From Clostridia bacterium (GTDB taxonomy: Bacteria; Bacillota_A; Clostridia; Oscillospirales; CAG-382), in assembly GCA_017517985.1 (NCBI GenBank), contig JAFWWX010000010.1:1-11596 (forward strand): a stretch of 11,596 nucleotides of DNA, given 5' to 3'. Below, in pieces: positions 1 through 7,742 of this stretch (positions are counted from its first letter, which is position 1; every line of letters starts with the position of its first letter). Made by a program: the position numbers and the translations under genes. The notes below the pieces were generated by a model that worked only from the letters and a program-made list of their open reading frames with translations, did not search any database and was not told the DNA's origin.

Positions 1-3000
1 CTTGTAGCACCAATCATTTGATTTAACATCAGAGAATGTAGCCTTGCCGGAAACAGTTTCGCCTTTTTCTTCTGCAATAAGTCTTGCGAAGATTGCTGCA
101 GCTTCACTTCTTGTCATATCGTTGTCTGCTCTGAATGTTCCGTCATTGTAGCCAAAGATATATGCTTTATGTTCTTTGCCCGGAAGAACGATAATACCGT
201 TTTCATCAGTTGTTCCGGTTACTTCATTACCTTTCTTGTCTTTGAGGACAATGGGATAATCAGCTTTTGCTTTTGAGCCGGAGGTTACTGTGATTGTGTA
301 GTAGTTATCATCTTCCAAAAGGTTCTTGCCCGTAGGAAGTGTTAAAGTTGCTTTTGTGCTTGTTACGGACCTTGTAACAGATACGGTCTTTCCGTCTTTG
401 TCGGTAATCTTAACTGTGGTAGAAACATAGGAGCCTCCGCCACCGCCACCGCCGGAATAAGAACCGCCACCGCCACCACCGCCGGATGACTTAACAGGAA
501 GTGTTACTTTGCCGTTTGCATCTGTTGTGCCTGACTTGAAGGTGGTCTTATCTTTGATAGTTACGGATACACCCTTAACTGCTTTATCTTCGTTATCAGT
601 TACAGTTACGGTAGTCTGATTTGAAGTTGTAAGAGTATGAGTTTCAGGAAGTGTAACAGTTACTTTTCCGTCCTTGATTTCAACCAATGCGTTTCCGATA
701 ATGCCTTTAGTGTCTGCCACAAGAACTTTGTAAGCGGTTTTTACATCATCAGCATTTTCGCCTTCGCCCGGTTTTGTTTCTTCAACACCGGAGTTACCTT
801 CGTTGTCGGTTATATCTTCATTAAGCGGAGGGAATACTGCCTTGCCATTAGCATCCGTCTTTTCGGTTAAAGTCTTTGCAACGGGTTCTTCAGTTGCATC
901 TTCAGCCTTGATAGGAGCTTCGGTAATAATAACATTCAAATCCTTAACAGATGTTTTGTCTGTCTTGTTCTGAACTGTTACTGTGATTCTGTTTTCATAA
1001 TCGAATACATTACCTGCAGGAAGAAGAACTGTAATGTTTTCAGCGGTTTTTACTGTTTCATCTTCGTTCTTTACCTCTGCATTGTGTGTAACAAGTGCTT
1101 TTTCGATTGCACCTTTTTCATTAACAACAGTTACGATATATCCGTCAACTTCTGAATATCCGTTTACATCTGTGTAGTCCATATATACGGGAGGTACACT
1201 TGCTTTGCCGTTTTCATCAGTAAGATTGCTTTCGCTCTTATCTTCAGAATCGGTAAATGTAACACTCATATCCTTAACGGGTTTATCTTCCTTGTCGGTT
1301 ACTGTTGCAGTAATTCTGTTGGTGTAATCAAACACAACACCTTCAGGGAGCTTCACATTGATTTTACTATCAACGATTTCGATATAAGCATTTGCAATAG
1401 GAGCTTTTTCGTCTGCAAGAACTACCTTGTAGCCATTTACAGTTGCTTCGCCGTTTACATCTGTCATATCTTTGTGAACCGGAGGAACGATAGCCTTGCC
1501 GTTTTCATCAGAAACAACAGTTTCAACATTTTTATTGCCATCTGTAAAGTTTACAAATACTTCTTTTGCAGGGTTTCCGTCTGCATCTTTGATTTCTGCA
1601 GTAATTCTATTGTGGTAATCGAAAACAACACCTTCAGGAAGAACTACATTGAGCTTTCCGTCAACCATTTCGATATATGCGTTTTCGATAGGTTTTGTTT
1701 CGTCATAGATTACTACATCATATCCACTAACAACACCTTTACCTTCGGCATCAGTCATATCGGTATTTACCGGAGGAACTACAACCTTGCCGTTTTCATC
1801 AGTAAGAGCAGTATAGCTTTTTTCTGTTACATCAAGAACTGTCACAGACTTATCTTTTACTGCACCGCCGATAGAATCGGTTACTGTTACAGTAATACGG
1901 TTTGCATAAGTGATTGTCTTTTCTTCAGGAAGTGTTACTGTGATTGTGTTATCGTCATTATATTTAACATAAGCATCTGCGATGGCACCGAGTTCATCAT
2001 TTACGAGAACATTAAGCTCATTAACATTTACATGACCTTCTTCATCGGTATATCCGTCAGCAGAAGTAGGAAGTGTGATTTTGCCGTAAATGTCGGTTTT
2101 ACCTTTTTCGATAAAGTCAGCATCACCGAGAGCAATTACAGTTACATCAGCCTGAGCTTTGCCGTTATGGTCTGTGATAGTTACGATAACGGGTTCTTCT
2201 CTTGTAGGTTTAATACCTTCAGGAAGATCCACAACTACATTATTGCTTTCGCCAATGTAGATTTCGCAGTTCGGAATAATAACATTTGCCTTATCGGTTA
2301 CTGTGATTACGAAAGTTTCTTTTGTTTCGCCATCTTCTTTACCGATTGTGCCGTTATCATCGTTGGTGTTTGTCTTATTGTTTGGAACGATAAGCTGACC
2401 GTCTGCATTTGTAAAGCCGATAGCCTTATTTCCGTTTACATCTTCAATGTAAATCTTGAGGTTTTCTTTAGGCTGCTGACTTTCTGTGTAGAAAGCAGTA
2501 ATTGTTGTAGGCTTTGCAAAGTCAAGAAGTCTGCCGTTTGTAAGCTTAATAGAAACATTGTCATTTACATCAATAGTAAGCTCTGAATTGAAAATAGGCT
2601 TGCCGTTTTCATCTGTAAGGATGATTGAGTAATCGCCAACTTCTGCTTTACCGTCTTCATCAGAATTGTCCTTGTCAATTAACTGAGGAAGGTCTGCACT
2701 CTGCAATGTTTCACCGCAGACAGTACATTCAATATGCTTTGAGCCTGCAGCTTCGATAGTTGCCGGAACATCTACAATCCATTCGGAAGGTGTATGTCCT
2801 AAAGGCTCTTTATAATCTGCCTTATAGGTTTCACCACATTCACAAGTGTAAGTGGTATATCCCATAGTCAGACAAGTTGCATCGGTTACTACCGCTTCGT
2901 ATTCGTGAGCCAATTTATCTGTGTAATCTGCAACATATTCCGCATCGCAGTTTTTACAAGAGTAAGTTGTATGACCAAACTCTGTGCAGGTAGGTTCTGT

Positions 3001-5280
3001 TACTGTCTTTTCGTAATCGTGAGGAATCTTGTCTGTGTAGTTGCCTTTGTACTCGTCATCACAGTCATTACATTTGAAAATGGTATAACCCATTTCGGTA
3101 CAAGTCGGAGCAATTACAGTTTCGGTATATGTATGCTCAATGCTTTCTTTGTAATCGCTGATATATGACTTTCCGCAATCAGGGCAAGTATAAACTGCAT
3201 AACCGTGTTCTGTGCAAGTAGGTTCAACTGTTTCCTTGTTGTAATTGTGTTCTGTCATATCAACATAATCGCCAACATAACTGTCACCGCAATCTTCACA
3301 AGTGTATGTAGTGAATCCCATTGAAGTACAAGTAGGTTCTGTAACAATGCCTTTATGGTTATGAGGAATAGCATCTACATAATCACTCACATAGCTATCA
3401 TCACAATCAACGCAAGTGTAAGTTGTATAGCCGTGCTCTGTGCAGGTAGGCTCAGTTACAACCTCGTTATAATCGTGGTCGATTTTATCGGTGTAATCGG
3501 ATACATAGCTATCGTCACAAATTACACAAGTGTAAGTAGTGTATCCCATAGCCGTGCAAGTAGCATCTGTTACATCAGAATCGTAATCGTGTCCGAGAGG
3601 AAGTACAAGAACAGTTTCACAAACTTCACAAATCTGAGGTTCTGTGCAAGTTGCTTCAGCTCCGGGTGTATGACCGTTAGCATCTGTTGCCATAATCATC
3701 TTTTCGCCACATTCATTTAAGCAATGATATTCGATAACACCTTCAGCATCACAAGTTGAGCTTGTTACTGTATGACCTTCATCCCAATCGTGTCCTAAAG
3801 GCTCTGTGTAATCAGATACGGTGTTAAGACCGCACATAGTACAAGTTGATGTTGTGTAGCCTTTATCTGTGCAAGTAGGTTCTTTTGTTACTCTCTCGTA
3901 GGAATGAGAGATAAGCGGCTGAATATTATTGATGTAGTTATCTCCGCATACTTCACAAGTATGTTCCGTATAACCTACATTACGGCAAGTTGCGTTATGA
4001 TTTACTGACTTATACTTGTGTTCTCCCGCCTGAGTTGTTGTCTGATAGAAGTCACCGCAATCTGCACAAAGAGTTAATACAAGACCGCCCTGTTTACAGG
4101 TGGCTTCTCTGATTACAATGTCATCATAATCGTGACCGAGAGCAGGTGTATAATTTCTCTTATCAAGCTCACCGCATCCGTTACATTGGAATCTTTCATA
4201 ACCAAGTTCTTCGCAACTCGGCTTTACTGTTTCGAGATAGTGGAACTCGTGCTCGTGCGTCTGAGGTGGAAGAACAATTATAGTTCCGTTTGAATTATTT
4301 TCTTCTTCATCATCGGCTACAAGGTGAATGTAAGACACACCGTTTTCTGTCATAACCTCTCCGGCATAGGAATAATCAATTTCATAATAAACTGTGTAAT
4401 ATCCTGCCTGAGTATAGTTAGGTGCAGAAGTCTTTGTGCAACTGTCAGCAGATGTTCCGTAACGGATAGAAGTTTTAACACCTCTGTCTGAAAGGTCATT
4501 TACAGTTAAAGTATGTGCATCGCCATCTTCAATGCCGTAGTAAGAAGTGATAACAGATTTTGCAGTTACATATTCGCTTGTTTCATATCCGCAATCATCA
4601 CACTTTTCAGCAATATAGAATCTGTTATTACCAATCTGTCCGTCAACCTGTTCTGTAAAGTTATGTTCCTCAAGACCTCTTGTAGCTCTTGCGTATGTTC
4701 CTTTACAGAACTTACAGTATTCGCCACGCTTGAGAGTTGTCAGGTGGTAATCTTCATCATAGTTTTCGTATGTTGTGTTATCAAACTGAAGATAAAAGTT
4801 GTTATCACAAGGATATAAACCATATACATTATTATTAAAACCATAATGCAAATAACCGCTGCCGGGGTTTATAGTTCCGCAAGTCTGACACACAGCCTTT
4901 GTCCAATGATAACCCGTATAATAAGCATCAACACCGGGAGTACCATCATCAAGATTTCCACGACCTTCGCCGTCAATCTTTGTTCCGTCTGAATACTGAA
5001 CATCACGATTGAGTGCAGTTTCGCCTGAACGGGTATATTCGGGAACTCTGTATGTTAAAACAGTTGTGGTCTTATCACACACGCAACAATATTGTGTTTC
5101 ATAAGTAGTTGTCGCATTGACATCAAGCTCGTTGGTTCGGTTATTTGACGATAACCAAACTTCTGCCGGATCGGTATATTCGTTGCTCTGTGCTGCAAAT
5201 ACATTCGGCACAAGCGAAGCCATCATACAAATAGTTAAAATAATAGATAAGATAGACTTAAAATTTCCTTTTCTACTCAT
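1..5280 (-). CDS. Giant secreted SLH-anchored surface protein with Cys-rich and Ig-like repeats (partial, C-terminus missing)
   Basis: An uninterrupted frame of 1760 codons runs from ATG at 5280 off the left edge. GGAGG lies 9 nt before the ATG. Residues 1-30 form a signal peptide: basic MSRKGNFK, a hydrophobic core, then VFAA. Residues about 31-340 hold scattered CxxC pairs. Residues about 345-820 hold some 13 repeats of the form C-x(8-10)-C-x2-C, best seen as PTCTEHGYTTYTC followed by a CxxC. Residues about 880-1595 hold about seven Ig-like/CnaB-like units ending in DENGK.xVPP. A GGGGGGGSYSGGGGGGGSY linker, another beta unit and the start of an SLH domain follow (GYNDGTFRADNDMTRSEAAAIFARL, at about residue 1705). 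SLH domains bind secondary cell-wall polymer, so the protein should be exported and wall-attached. Its ligand is unknown. It lies downstream of the mob operon across a 98-nt gap with no clear promoter, so an adhesin role in mating is only inferred. More SLH repeats are expected past the edge. Confidence 0.9.
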   Translation of the reverse strand, partial: MSRKGNFKSILSIILTICMMASLVPNVFAAQSNEYTDPAEVWLSSNNRTNELDVNATTTYETQYCCVCDKTTTVLTYRVPEYTRSGETALNRDVQYSDGTKIDGEGRGNLDDGTPGVDAYYTGYHWTKAVCQTCGTINPGSGYLHYGFNNNVYGLYPCDNNFYLQFDNTTYENYDEDYHLTTLKRGEYCKFCKGTYARATRGLEEHNFTEQVDGQIGNNRFYIAEKCDDCGYETSEYVTAKSVITSYYGIEDGDAHTLTVNDLSDRGVKTSIRYGTSADSCTKTSAPNYTQAGYYTVYYEIDYSYAGEVMTENGVSYIHLVADDEEENNSNGTIIVLPPQTHEHEFHYLETVKPSCEELGYERFQCNGCGELDKRNYTPALGHDYDDIVIREATCKQGGLVLTLCADCGDFYQTTTQAGEHKYKSVNHNATCRNVGYTEHTCEVCGDNYINNIQPLISHSYERVTKEPTCTDKGYTTSTCTMCGLNTVSDYTEPLGHDWDEGHTVTSSTCDAEGVIEYHCLNECGEKMIMATDANGHTPGAEATCTEPQICEVCETVLVLPLGHDYDSDVTDATCTAMGYTTYTCVICDDSYVSDYTDKIDHDYNEVVTEPTCTEHGYTTYTCVDCDDSYVSDYVDAIPHNHKGIVTEPTCTSMGFTTYTCEDCGDSYVGDYVDMTEHNYNKETVEPTCTEHGYAVYTCPDCGKSYISDYKESIEHTYTETVIAPTCTEMGYTIFKCNDCDDEYKGNYTDKIPHDYEKTVTEPTCTEFGHTTYSCKNCDAEYVADYTDKLAHEYEAVVTDATCLTMGYTTYTCECGETYKADYKEPLGHTPSEWIVDVPATIEAAGSKHIECTVCGETLQSADLPQLIDKDNSDEDGKAEVGDYSIILTDENGKPIFNSELTIDVNDNVSIKLTNGRLLDFAKPTTITAFYTESQQPKENLKIYIEDVNGNKAIGFTNADGQLIVPNNKTNTNDDNGTIGKEDGETKETFVITVTDKANVIIPNCEIYIGESNNVVVDLPEGIKPTREEPVIVTITDHNGKAQADVTVIALGDADFIEKGKTDIYGKITLPTSADGYTDEEGHVNVNELNVLVNDELGAIADAYVKYNDDNTITVTLPEEKTITYANRITVTVTDSIGGAVKDKSVTVLDVTEKSYTALTDENGKVVVPPVNTDMTDAEGKGVVSGYDVVIYDETKPIENAYIEMVDGKLNVVLPEGVVFDYHNRITAEIKDADGNPAKEVFVNFTDGNKNVETVVSDENGKAIVPPVHKDMTDVNGEATVNGYKVVLADEKAPIANAYIEIVDSKINVKLPEGVVFDYTNRITATVTDKEDKPVKDMSVTFTDSEDKSESNLTDENGKASVPPVYMDYTDVNGYSEVDGYIVTVVNEKGAIEKALVTHNAEVKNEDETVKTAENITVLLPAGNVFDYENRITVTVQNKTDKTSVKDLNVIITEAPIKAEDATEEPVAKTLTEKTDANGKAVFPPLNEDITDNEGNSGVEETKPGEGENADDVKTAYKVLVADTKGIIGNALVEIKDGKVTVTLPETHTLTTSNQTTVTVTDNEDKAVKGVSVTIKDKTTFKSGTTDANGKVTLPVKSSGGGGGGGSYSGGGGGGGSYVSTTVKITDKDGKTVSVTRSVTSTKATLTLPTGKNLLEDDNYYTITVTSGSKAKADYPIVLKDKKGNEVTGTTDENGIIVLPGKEHKAYIFGYNDGTFRADNDMTRSEAAAIFARLIAEEKGETVSGKATFSDVKSNDWCYK
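433..483 (-). repeat. Gly-rich linker (Gly7-SYS-Gly7) before the SLH region
   Basis: Two runs of seven glycines separated by Ser-Tyr-Ser are encoded by GGC/GGT/GGA codons, giving a local GC-rich stretch in an otherwise AT-rich gene. Flexible Gly/Ser linkers are typical just before the C-terminal SLH anchor in clostridial surface proteins. A simple repeat of GGN codons could also change length by slippage. Confidence 0.9.
490..2650 (-). repeat. Ig-like/CnaB-like beta repeats (about 97 residues each) within the surface protein
   Basis: About seven units follow one another. Their pattern is LPEGVVFDYxNRITATVTD, then a K-x-V-K-D strand, then (L/V)(T/S)DENGKAxVPPV, then a D-x-T-D-x-x-G loop and a GYxVxVxDE strand with IxNAYIEI. 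The three central units have a period of 291 nt (97 codons): the same 12-nt string begins at 1336 and 1627. The first unit (near 2600-2400) and the last ones (below 1200) diverge, and the unit near 1050-760 carries an insertion rich in E and P. The pattern fits carboxypeptidase-regulatory-like/CnaB-like or Ig-like stalk domains, which normally lift a ligand-binding part away from the wall. Confidence 0.8.
2820..4240 (-). repeat. Tandem Cys-rich repeats (about 13 units) within the surface protein
   Basis: Within the surface protein, about 13 consecutive units share C-x(8-10)-C-x2-C, mostly in the frame P/A-T-C-T-x-x-G-Y-T-T-Y-T-C-x-x-C-(G/D)-D-x-Y, followed by a D-Y-...-H ending. Units are about 30-40 residues long. 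The first units (near 4210 and 4105) and the short one near 3640 are the most degenerate. The units between about 3560 and 2830 are the most alike. Three Cys and a conserved His per unit suggest a zinc-ribbon-like or disulfide-stabilised fold. Similar repeats are common in surface proteins of gut Clostridia. I cannot name a Pfam family with confidence. Confidence 0.85.
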
Positions 5281-5289
5281 TATTTAATA

Positions 5290-5294
5290 CCTCC
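5290..5294 (-). promoter_or_regulatory. Ribosome binding site of the surface-protein gene
   Basis: GGAGG on the minus strand, 9 nt before ATG at 5280-5278. It fixes the start, and the signal peptide begins directly there. I see no convincing -35/-10 pair in the 40 nt between this site and the upstream hairpin. Confidence 0.8.
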
Positions 5295-5324
5295 ATATAA
5301 AAAATTTTGTCCAATTTGTTTTTG

Positions 5325-5358
5325 ATAGAGAGCCACCGCTTTTACGGCGGCTCTCTAT
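5325..5358 (-). terminator. Strong hairpin after the mob operon, without a U tract (terminator-like or 5' leader structure)
   Basis: The arms at 5325-5334 and 5349-5358 pair perfectly over 10 bp (ATAGAGAGCC with GGCTCTCTAT). One A/C mismatch and 3 more pairs follow, around a 6-nt loop. It sits 20 nt after the DUF3801 stop and 45 nt before the surface-protein start. On the minus strand the 3' flank is CAAAAACAAATTGG, which is A-rich and not U-rich. A canonical Rho-independent terminator is therefore not fully supported in either direction. It may allow read-through, act as an mRNA-processing or stability structure, or be a degenerate terminator. Confidence 0.5.
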
Positions 5359-5378
5359 AACGGGATTTAGTTGTCATA

Positions 5379-6086
5379 TTATCTGCCTTTACCTTTCTTT
5401 CGGTTCTTCTTTTTCTTTTTCTTATTCGGCTGAGAATGTTCGTGTTTCTTTTCAGGAGCTTTTTCAGCTTTCTGTTTATTCTGTTCAGCTTTTATATCCT
5501 CAACCTTTTGCTTTACGGAAGGCTTTCCGTTAGTACGGTTGTCCGTTTTGTCTGAATCCCCGTGCTTCATAGATTCGCTCTCTCGCTGATTTTCTTTCGC
5601 ACGGGGGAACGGGTTTTTTGAGTGTTCATCCTTTTGTTTATCAGGAGCATCTTTGCCGGGTTCATTTTCGGGTTCTTTCTTTTCAGGCTCCGGTTCAGGT
5701 TCAATCTCTTGTTCGGGAGCAGCATACCCAAGCTTTTCCATAATATAGTTGAGCTTCGTAACATCATCTTGCTTTGCAATAATGTCACATAGTCCTGTAT
5801 CATTCGATTTATCATTTACCGCAGTAAAGAGAACACCGTATTTTTTTGCTTCTGAATTAAATTTTCCAATGTCGCTTTCTTTGATTTGCATAATACAAAG
5901 AGGTTTATCAGATTTAAGTAATTTCTTGAGATTGGTTTTTCCCTGAAGCTTGTTATCTTCTTTCAAAAGGGCAATAACAATAGCTGCAAGATTCTTTGCT
6001 CCAAGTCCCGTAAGCTTTACAACTTCTTCGGTAATCATCAAACCTTCTTTGACCATCAAATCAGCGACCTCGCCGCTTGTGTTCAT
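5379..6086 (-). CDS. DUF3801 (PcfB-like) conjugation accessory protein
   Basis: A 235-residue protein starting MNTSGEVADLM at 6086. The start is chosen because GGAGG lies 9 nt upstream and because the frame upstream only encodes low-complexity K/R/N inside the relaxase gene. Residues 1-121 match my memory of the DUF3801 family (EVVKLTGLGAKNLAAIVIALL, then LKSDKPLCIMQIKESDIGKF, then a YGVLF strand). PcfB of plasmid pCF10 belongs to this family and works with the VirD4-like coupling protein to dock the relaxosome. Residues about 126-147 are acidic (EPEPEPEKKEPENEP). The remainder is disordered and charged, ending in a Lys/Arg tail (KKKKKKNRKKGKGR). It overlaps the relaxase gene by 26 nt, so the two are probably translationally coupled. 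No VirD4-type gene follows it here, which is unlike many related elements. Confidence 0.8.
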   Translation of the reverse strand: MNTSGEVADLMVKEGLMITEEVVKLTGLGAKNLAAIVIALLKEDNKLQGKTNLKKLLKSDKPLCIMQIKESDIGKFNSEAKKYGVLFTAVNDKSNDTGLCDIIAKQDDVTKLNYIMEKLGYAAPEQEIEPEPEPEKKEPENEPGKDAPDKQKDEHSKNPFPRAKENQRESESMKHGDSDKTDNRTNGKPSVKQKVEDIKAEQNKQKAEKAPEKKHEHSQPNKKKKKKNRKKGKGR

Positions 6087-7419
6087 TTTCTTTCGCCTCC
6101 ATTTCTGCTTGTTTTTGCAATTCCTGAGCTTTCTGTTGTTTTTGAGATATTTTGTAAGAATCAAGAGATATTGCATTGCACAACCTGATTTCTTTTCTCA
6201 AATCCCGAAGCTCGTCATTGATTGCCTTCGCCTTAATTTTGATTTCTTGCTCATTATCTTCAGTTTTTGAAGCATAGAGCTTTTTGCGTTCTTCAACTAA
6301 CTCATTGATTTTTTCCTCCTTTGATTTCCGATATTCCGAAAGCTGAGTTCCGGTTTCGATTTCATTCTTATACATAAATTCAAACTGCTTTTTGTAGCGG
6401 TCAAATTTAATCAGTTCATCACGCATATAAAATGACACTCTCTGCGGAACTTTCTTTTTCTTTATTACTCCGAAAAAATAAAGGTAGTGGTAGTATAAAG
6501 CTACGAAGCCTTTCAGCTTTGTTGGGTTAGCATTTTTATATGTACTTCCATAATCAAAGCCATTGGAGAGTTCTGACGGGGATGCCATTTTTATACCATT
6601 ACGATTTGCAATAATTCTTTCTTTGATTGCTTCTTCGGTGTAGTATTTACCAAGCTTATCAAGACGGATTCTCTTTGTTCCAAATGAAGGAATGAAAGAA
6701 GTGTATTTATACTGCGGTCCTCTACGGGTAACTTGATAACCTCTTAATTCAAGTTGTTTCCAAAACTCTTGCATAGAGTATGAACATTGGATGATAGTGT
6801 CAATTTCTTCTCGAACATACTGACGAATTGATTTACCTTCGTTCTCTTTCAGCCATTCGATATAACTCATACCTTTGTGTTTTGGATGTTCAATGACATA
6901 CAGACAATGCTCTCTGCAAATTTGATCTGATATACCACGAATATCACCGAAATAGTCCTTATATTGGTTTCGGTATTTATATCCGTCTTTGAAAGAAACT
7001 GCATTAAATATGATGTGATTATGCAGGTGATCTTTATCTACATGGGTTGCAAGCACAACCTCAAATCTGTCTGCAAATAACCTTTGCACTAATTCAACAC
7101 CACATTGATGAGCAATATCAGGTGTTGTTTCAAAGTCCTTAAATGATTGCACCAAATGATAAGCAAGTATGCCATCAACTCTATGTGATTTACCTTTTTC
7201 ATATTGGGTAGTTATCATTTGCCTTACTGCGTTTTCTCTGCTGCAATTAAACACATCTACATACAAGGCACTTTCTGTCTTGTCTTTATTTGTGATGTAT
7301 TTTTCAGGACCTTCAACTGCTTCAATATCCAACTTGAATTTTGTCTTATCAGGGTTAGTGATATATTTCATACTGTCATCAAGTCTTGTAGAGATAGTCC
7401 ATATTTTTGTATATCCCAT
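6061..7419 (-). CDS. MobP-type relaxase (relaxase/mobilization nuclease family)
   Basis: A 452-residue DNA-nicking enzyme that would cut oriT, bind the 5' end covalently and pilot the strand to the recipient. Motif I: Tyr19 in KYITNPDKT is the likely nucleophile, and a similar KYITNKDKT sits at 40-48. Motif II-like GILAYHLVQSF is at 83-93. Motif III is H126-x-D128-x2-H131-x-H133-N-H135, the metal-binding histidine cluster of the PF03432 family. The C-terminal 150 residues are highly charged and predicted coiled, ending KRRGR. ATG at 7419 overlaps the MobC stop (TAATG), so the pair is translationally coupled. The length is normal for the nuclease-type relaxases of Tn1549-like elements, which often carry both Y-x2-N-x-x-KT boxes. 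No key residue is missing. Confidence 0.95.
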   Translation of the reverse strand: MGYTKIWTISTRLDDSMKYITNPDKTKFKLDIEAVEGPEKYITNKDKTESALYVDVFNCSRENAVRQMITTQYEKGKSHRVDGILAYHLVQSFKDFETTPDIAHQCGVELVQRLFADRFEVVLATHVDKDHLHNHIIFNAVSFKDGYKYRNQYKDYFGDIRGISDQICREHCLYVIEHPKHKGMSYIEWLKENEGKSIRQYVREEIDTIIQCSYSMQEFWKQLELRGYQVTRRGPQYKYTSFIPSFGTKRIRLDKLGKYYTEEAIKERIIANRNGIKMASPSELSNGFDYGSTYKNANPTKLKGFVALYYHYLYFFGVIKKKKVPQRVSFYMRDELIKFDRYKKQFEFMYKNEIETGTQLSEYRKSKEEKINELVEERKKLYASKTEDNEQEIKIKAKAINDELRDLRKEIRLCNAISLDSYKISQKQQKAQELQKQAEMEAKENEHKRRGR

Positions 7420-7727
7420 TATTTAAGCTCACACACCTTATTCATAATCTCATCCAAAAGCTTTGTAAGATAATCAATCTTTTCCTTACTTATAGTTTGT
7501 TCGGCATTAGCTATATGAGCAATCTGATTTATATTGACACCGATAGCATTTATCTCTTTCAGGAGCTTATAGTATGTGTCGGGAGGTCTTGCCCGAAGTT
7601 GTATTCCCATAACAACATTCCGTAAGAACTGTGCTCTTGTAAGTCCGGCTTTTTTTGCTTGTTTTTCTAAATGGGAATGTTCATCTTCAGTTAGCCTTAA
7701 CTTAAATTCTCTGCCACGCATACGCAT
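7419..7727 (-). CDS. mobC: MobC-like relaxosome accessory protein
   Basis: A 102-residue protein. Residues 1-45 (MRMRGREFKLRLTEDEHSHLEKQAKKAGLTRAQFLRNVVMG, interrupted here) look like a ribbon-helix-helix DNA-binding fold. Residues 63-74 carry GVNINQIAHIAN, the signature of MobC/MbeC proteins (PF05713). Such proteins bind near oriT and help the relaxase open the nic region. The start at 7727 is supported by AGGAGGTG 8 nt upstream. It lies 15 nt after the stop of the NTPase gene and shares one base with the relaxase start, so all three belong to one operon. Confidence 0.9.
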   Translation of the reverse strand: MRMRGREFKLRLTEDEHSHLEKQAKKAGLTRAQFLRNVVMGIQLRARPPDTYYKLLKEINAIGVNINQIAHIANAEQTISKEKIDYLTKLLDEIMNKVCELK

Positions 7728-7742
7728 TGAAATTCACCTCCT

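Noticed and set aside
1474..2586. A 370-codon open frame on the plus strand
   Set aside because: It is antisense to the surface-protein repeats and owes its openness to their repetitive codon pattern. Its product is Cys/Phe/Ile-rich with no domain, and no ribosome site was seen. The other plus-strand frames in 1-5280 (637-870, 2905-3168, 3355-3720, 4513-4818) fail for the same reasons.
1..4240. Regularly spaced similar sequences that could suggest a CRISPR array
   Set aside because: The repeats are protein-coding, in frame, imperfect, and lack unique spacers of constant length.
6087..6176. Longer start for the DUF3801 protein (at 6176)
   Set aside because: The extra 30 residues lie fully inside the relaxase gene, are low-complexity, and lack a ribosome site; ATG 6086 has GGAGG 9 nt upstream.
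7293..7370. Duplicated KYITNxDKT in the relaxase as an abnormal duplication
   Set aside because: From memory, related Firmicute MobP relaxases commonly have two Tyr-containing boxes of this kind, so it is probably a family trait and not a lesion.
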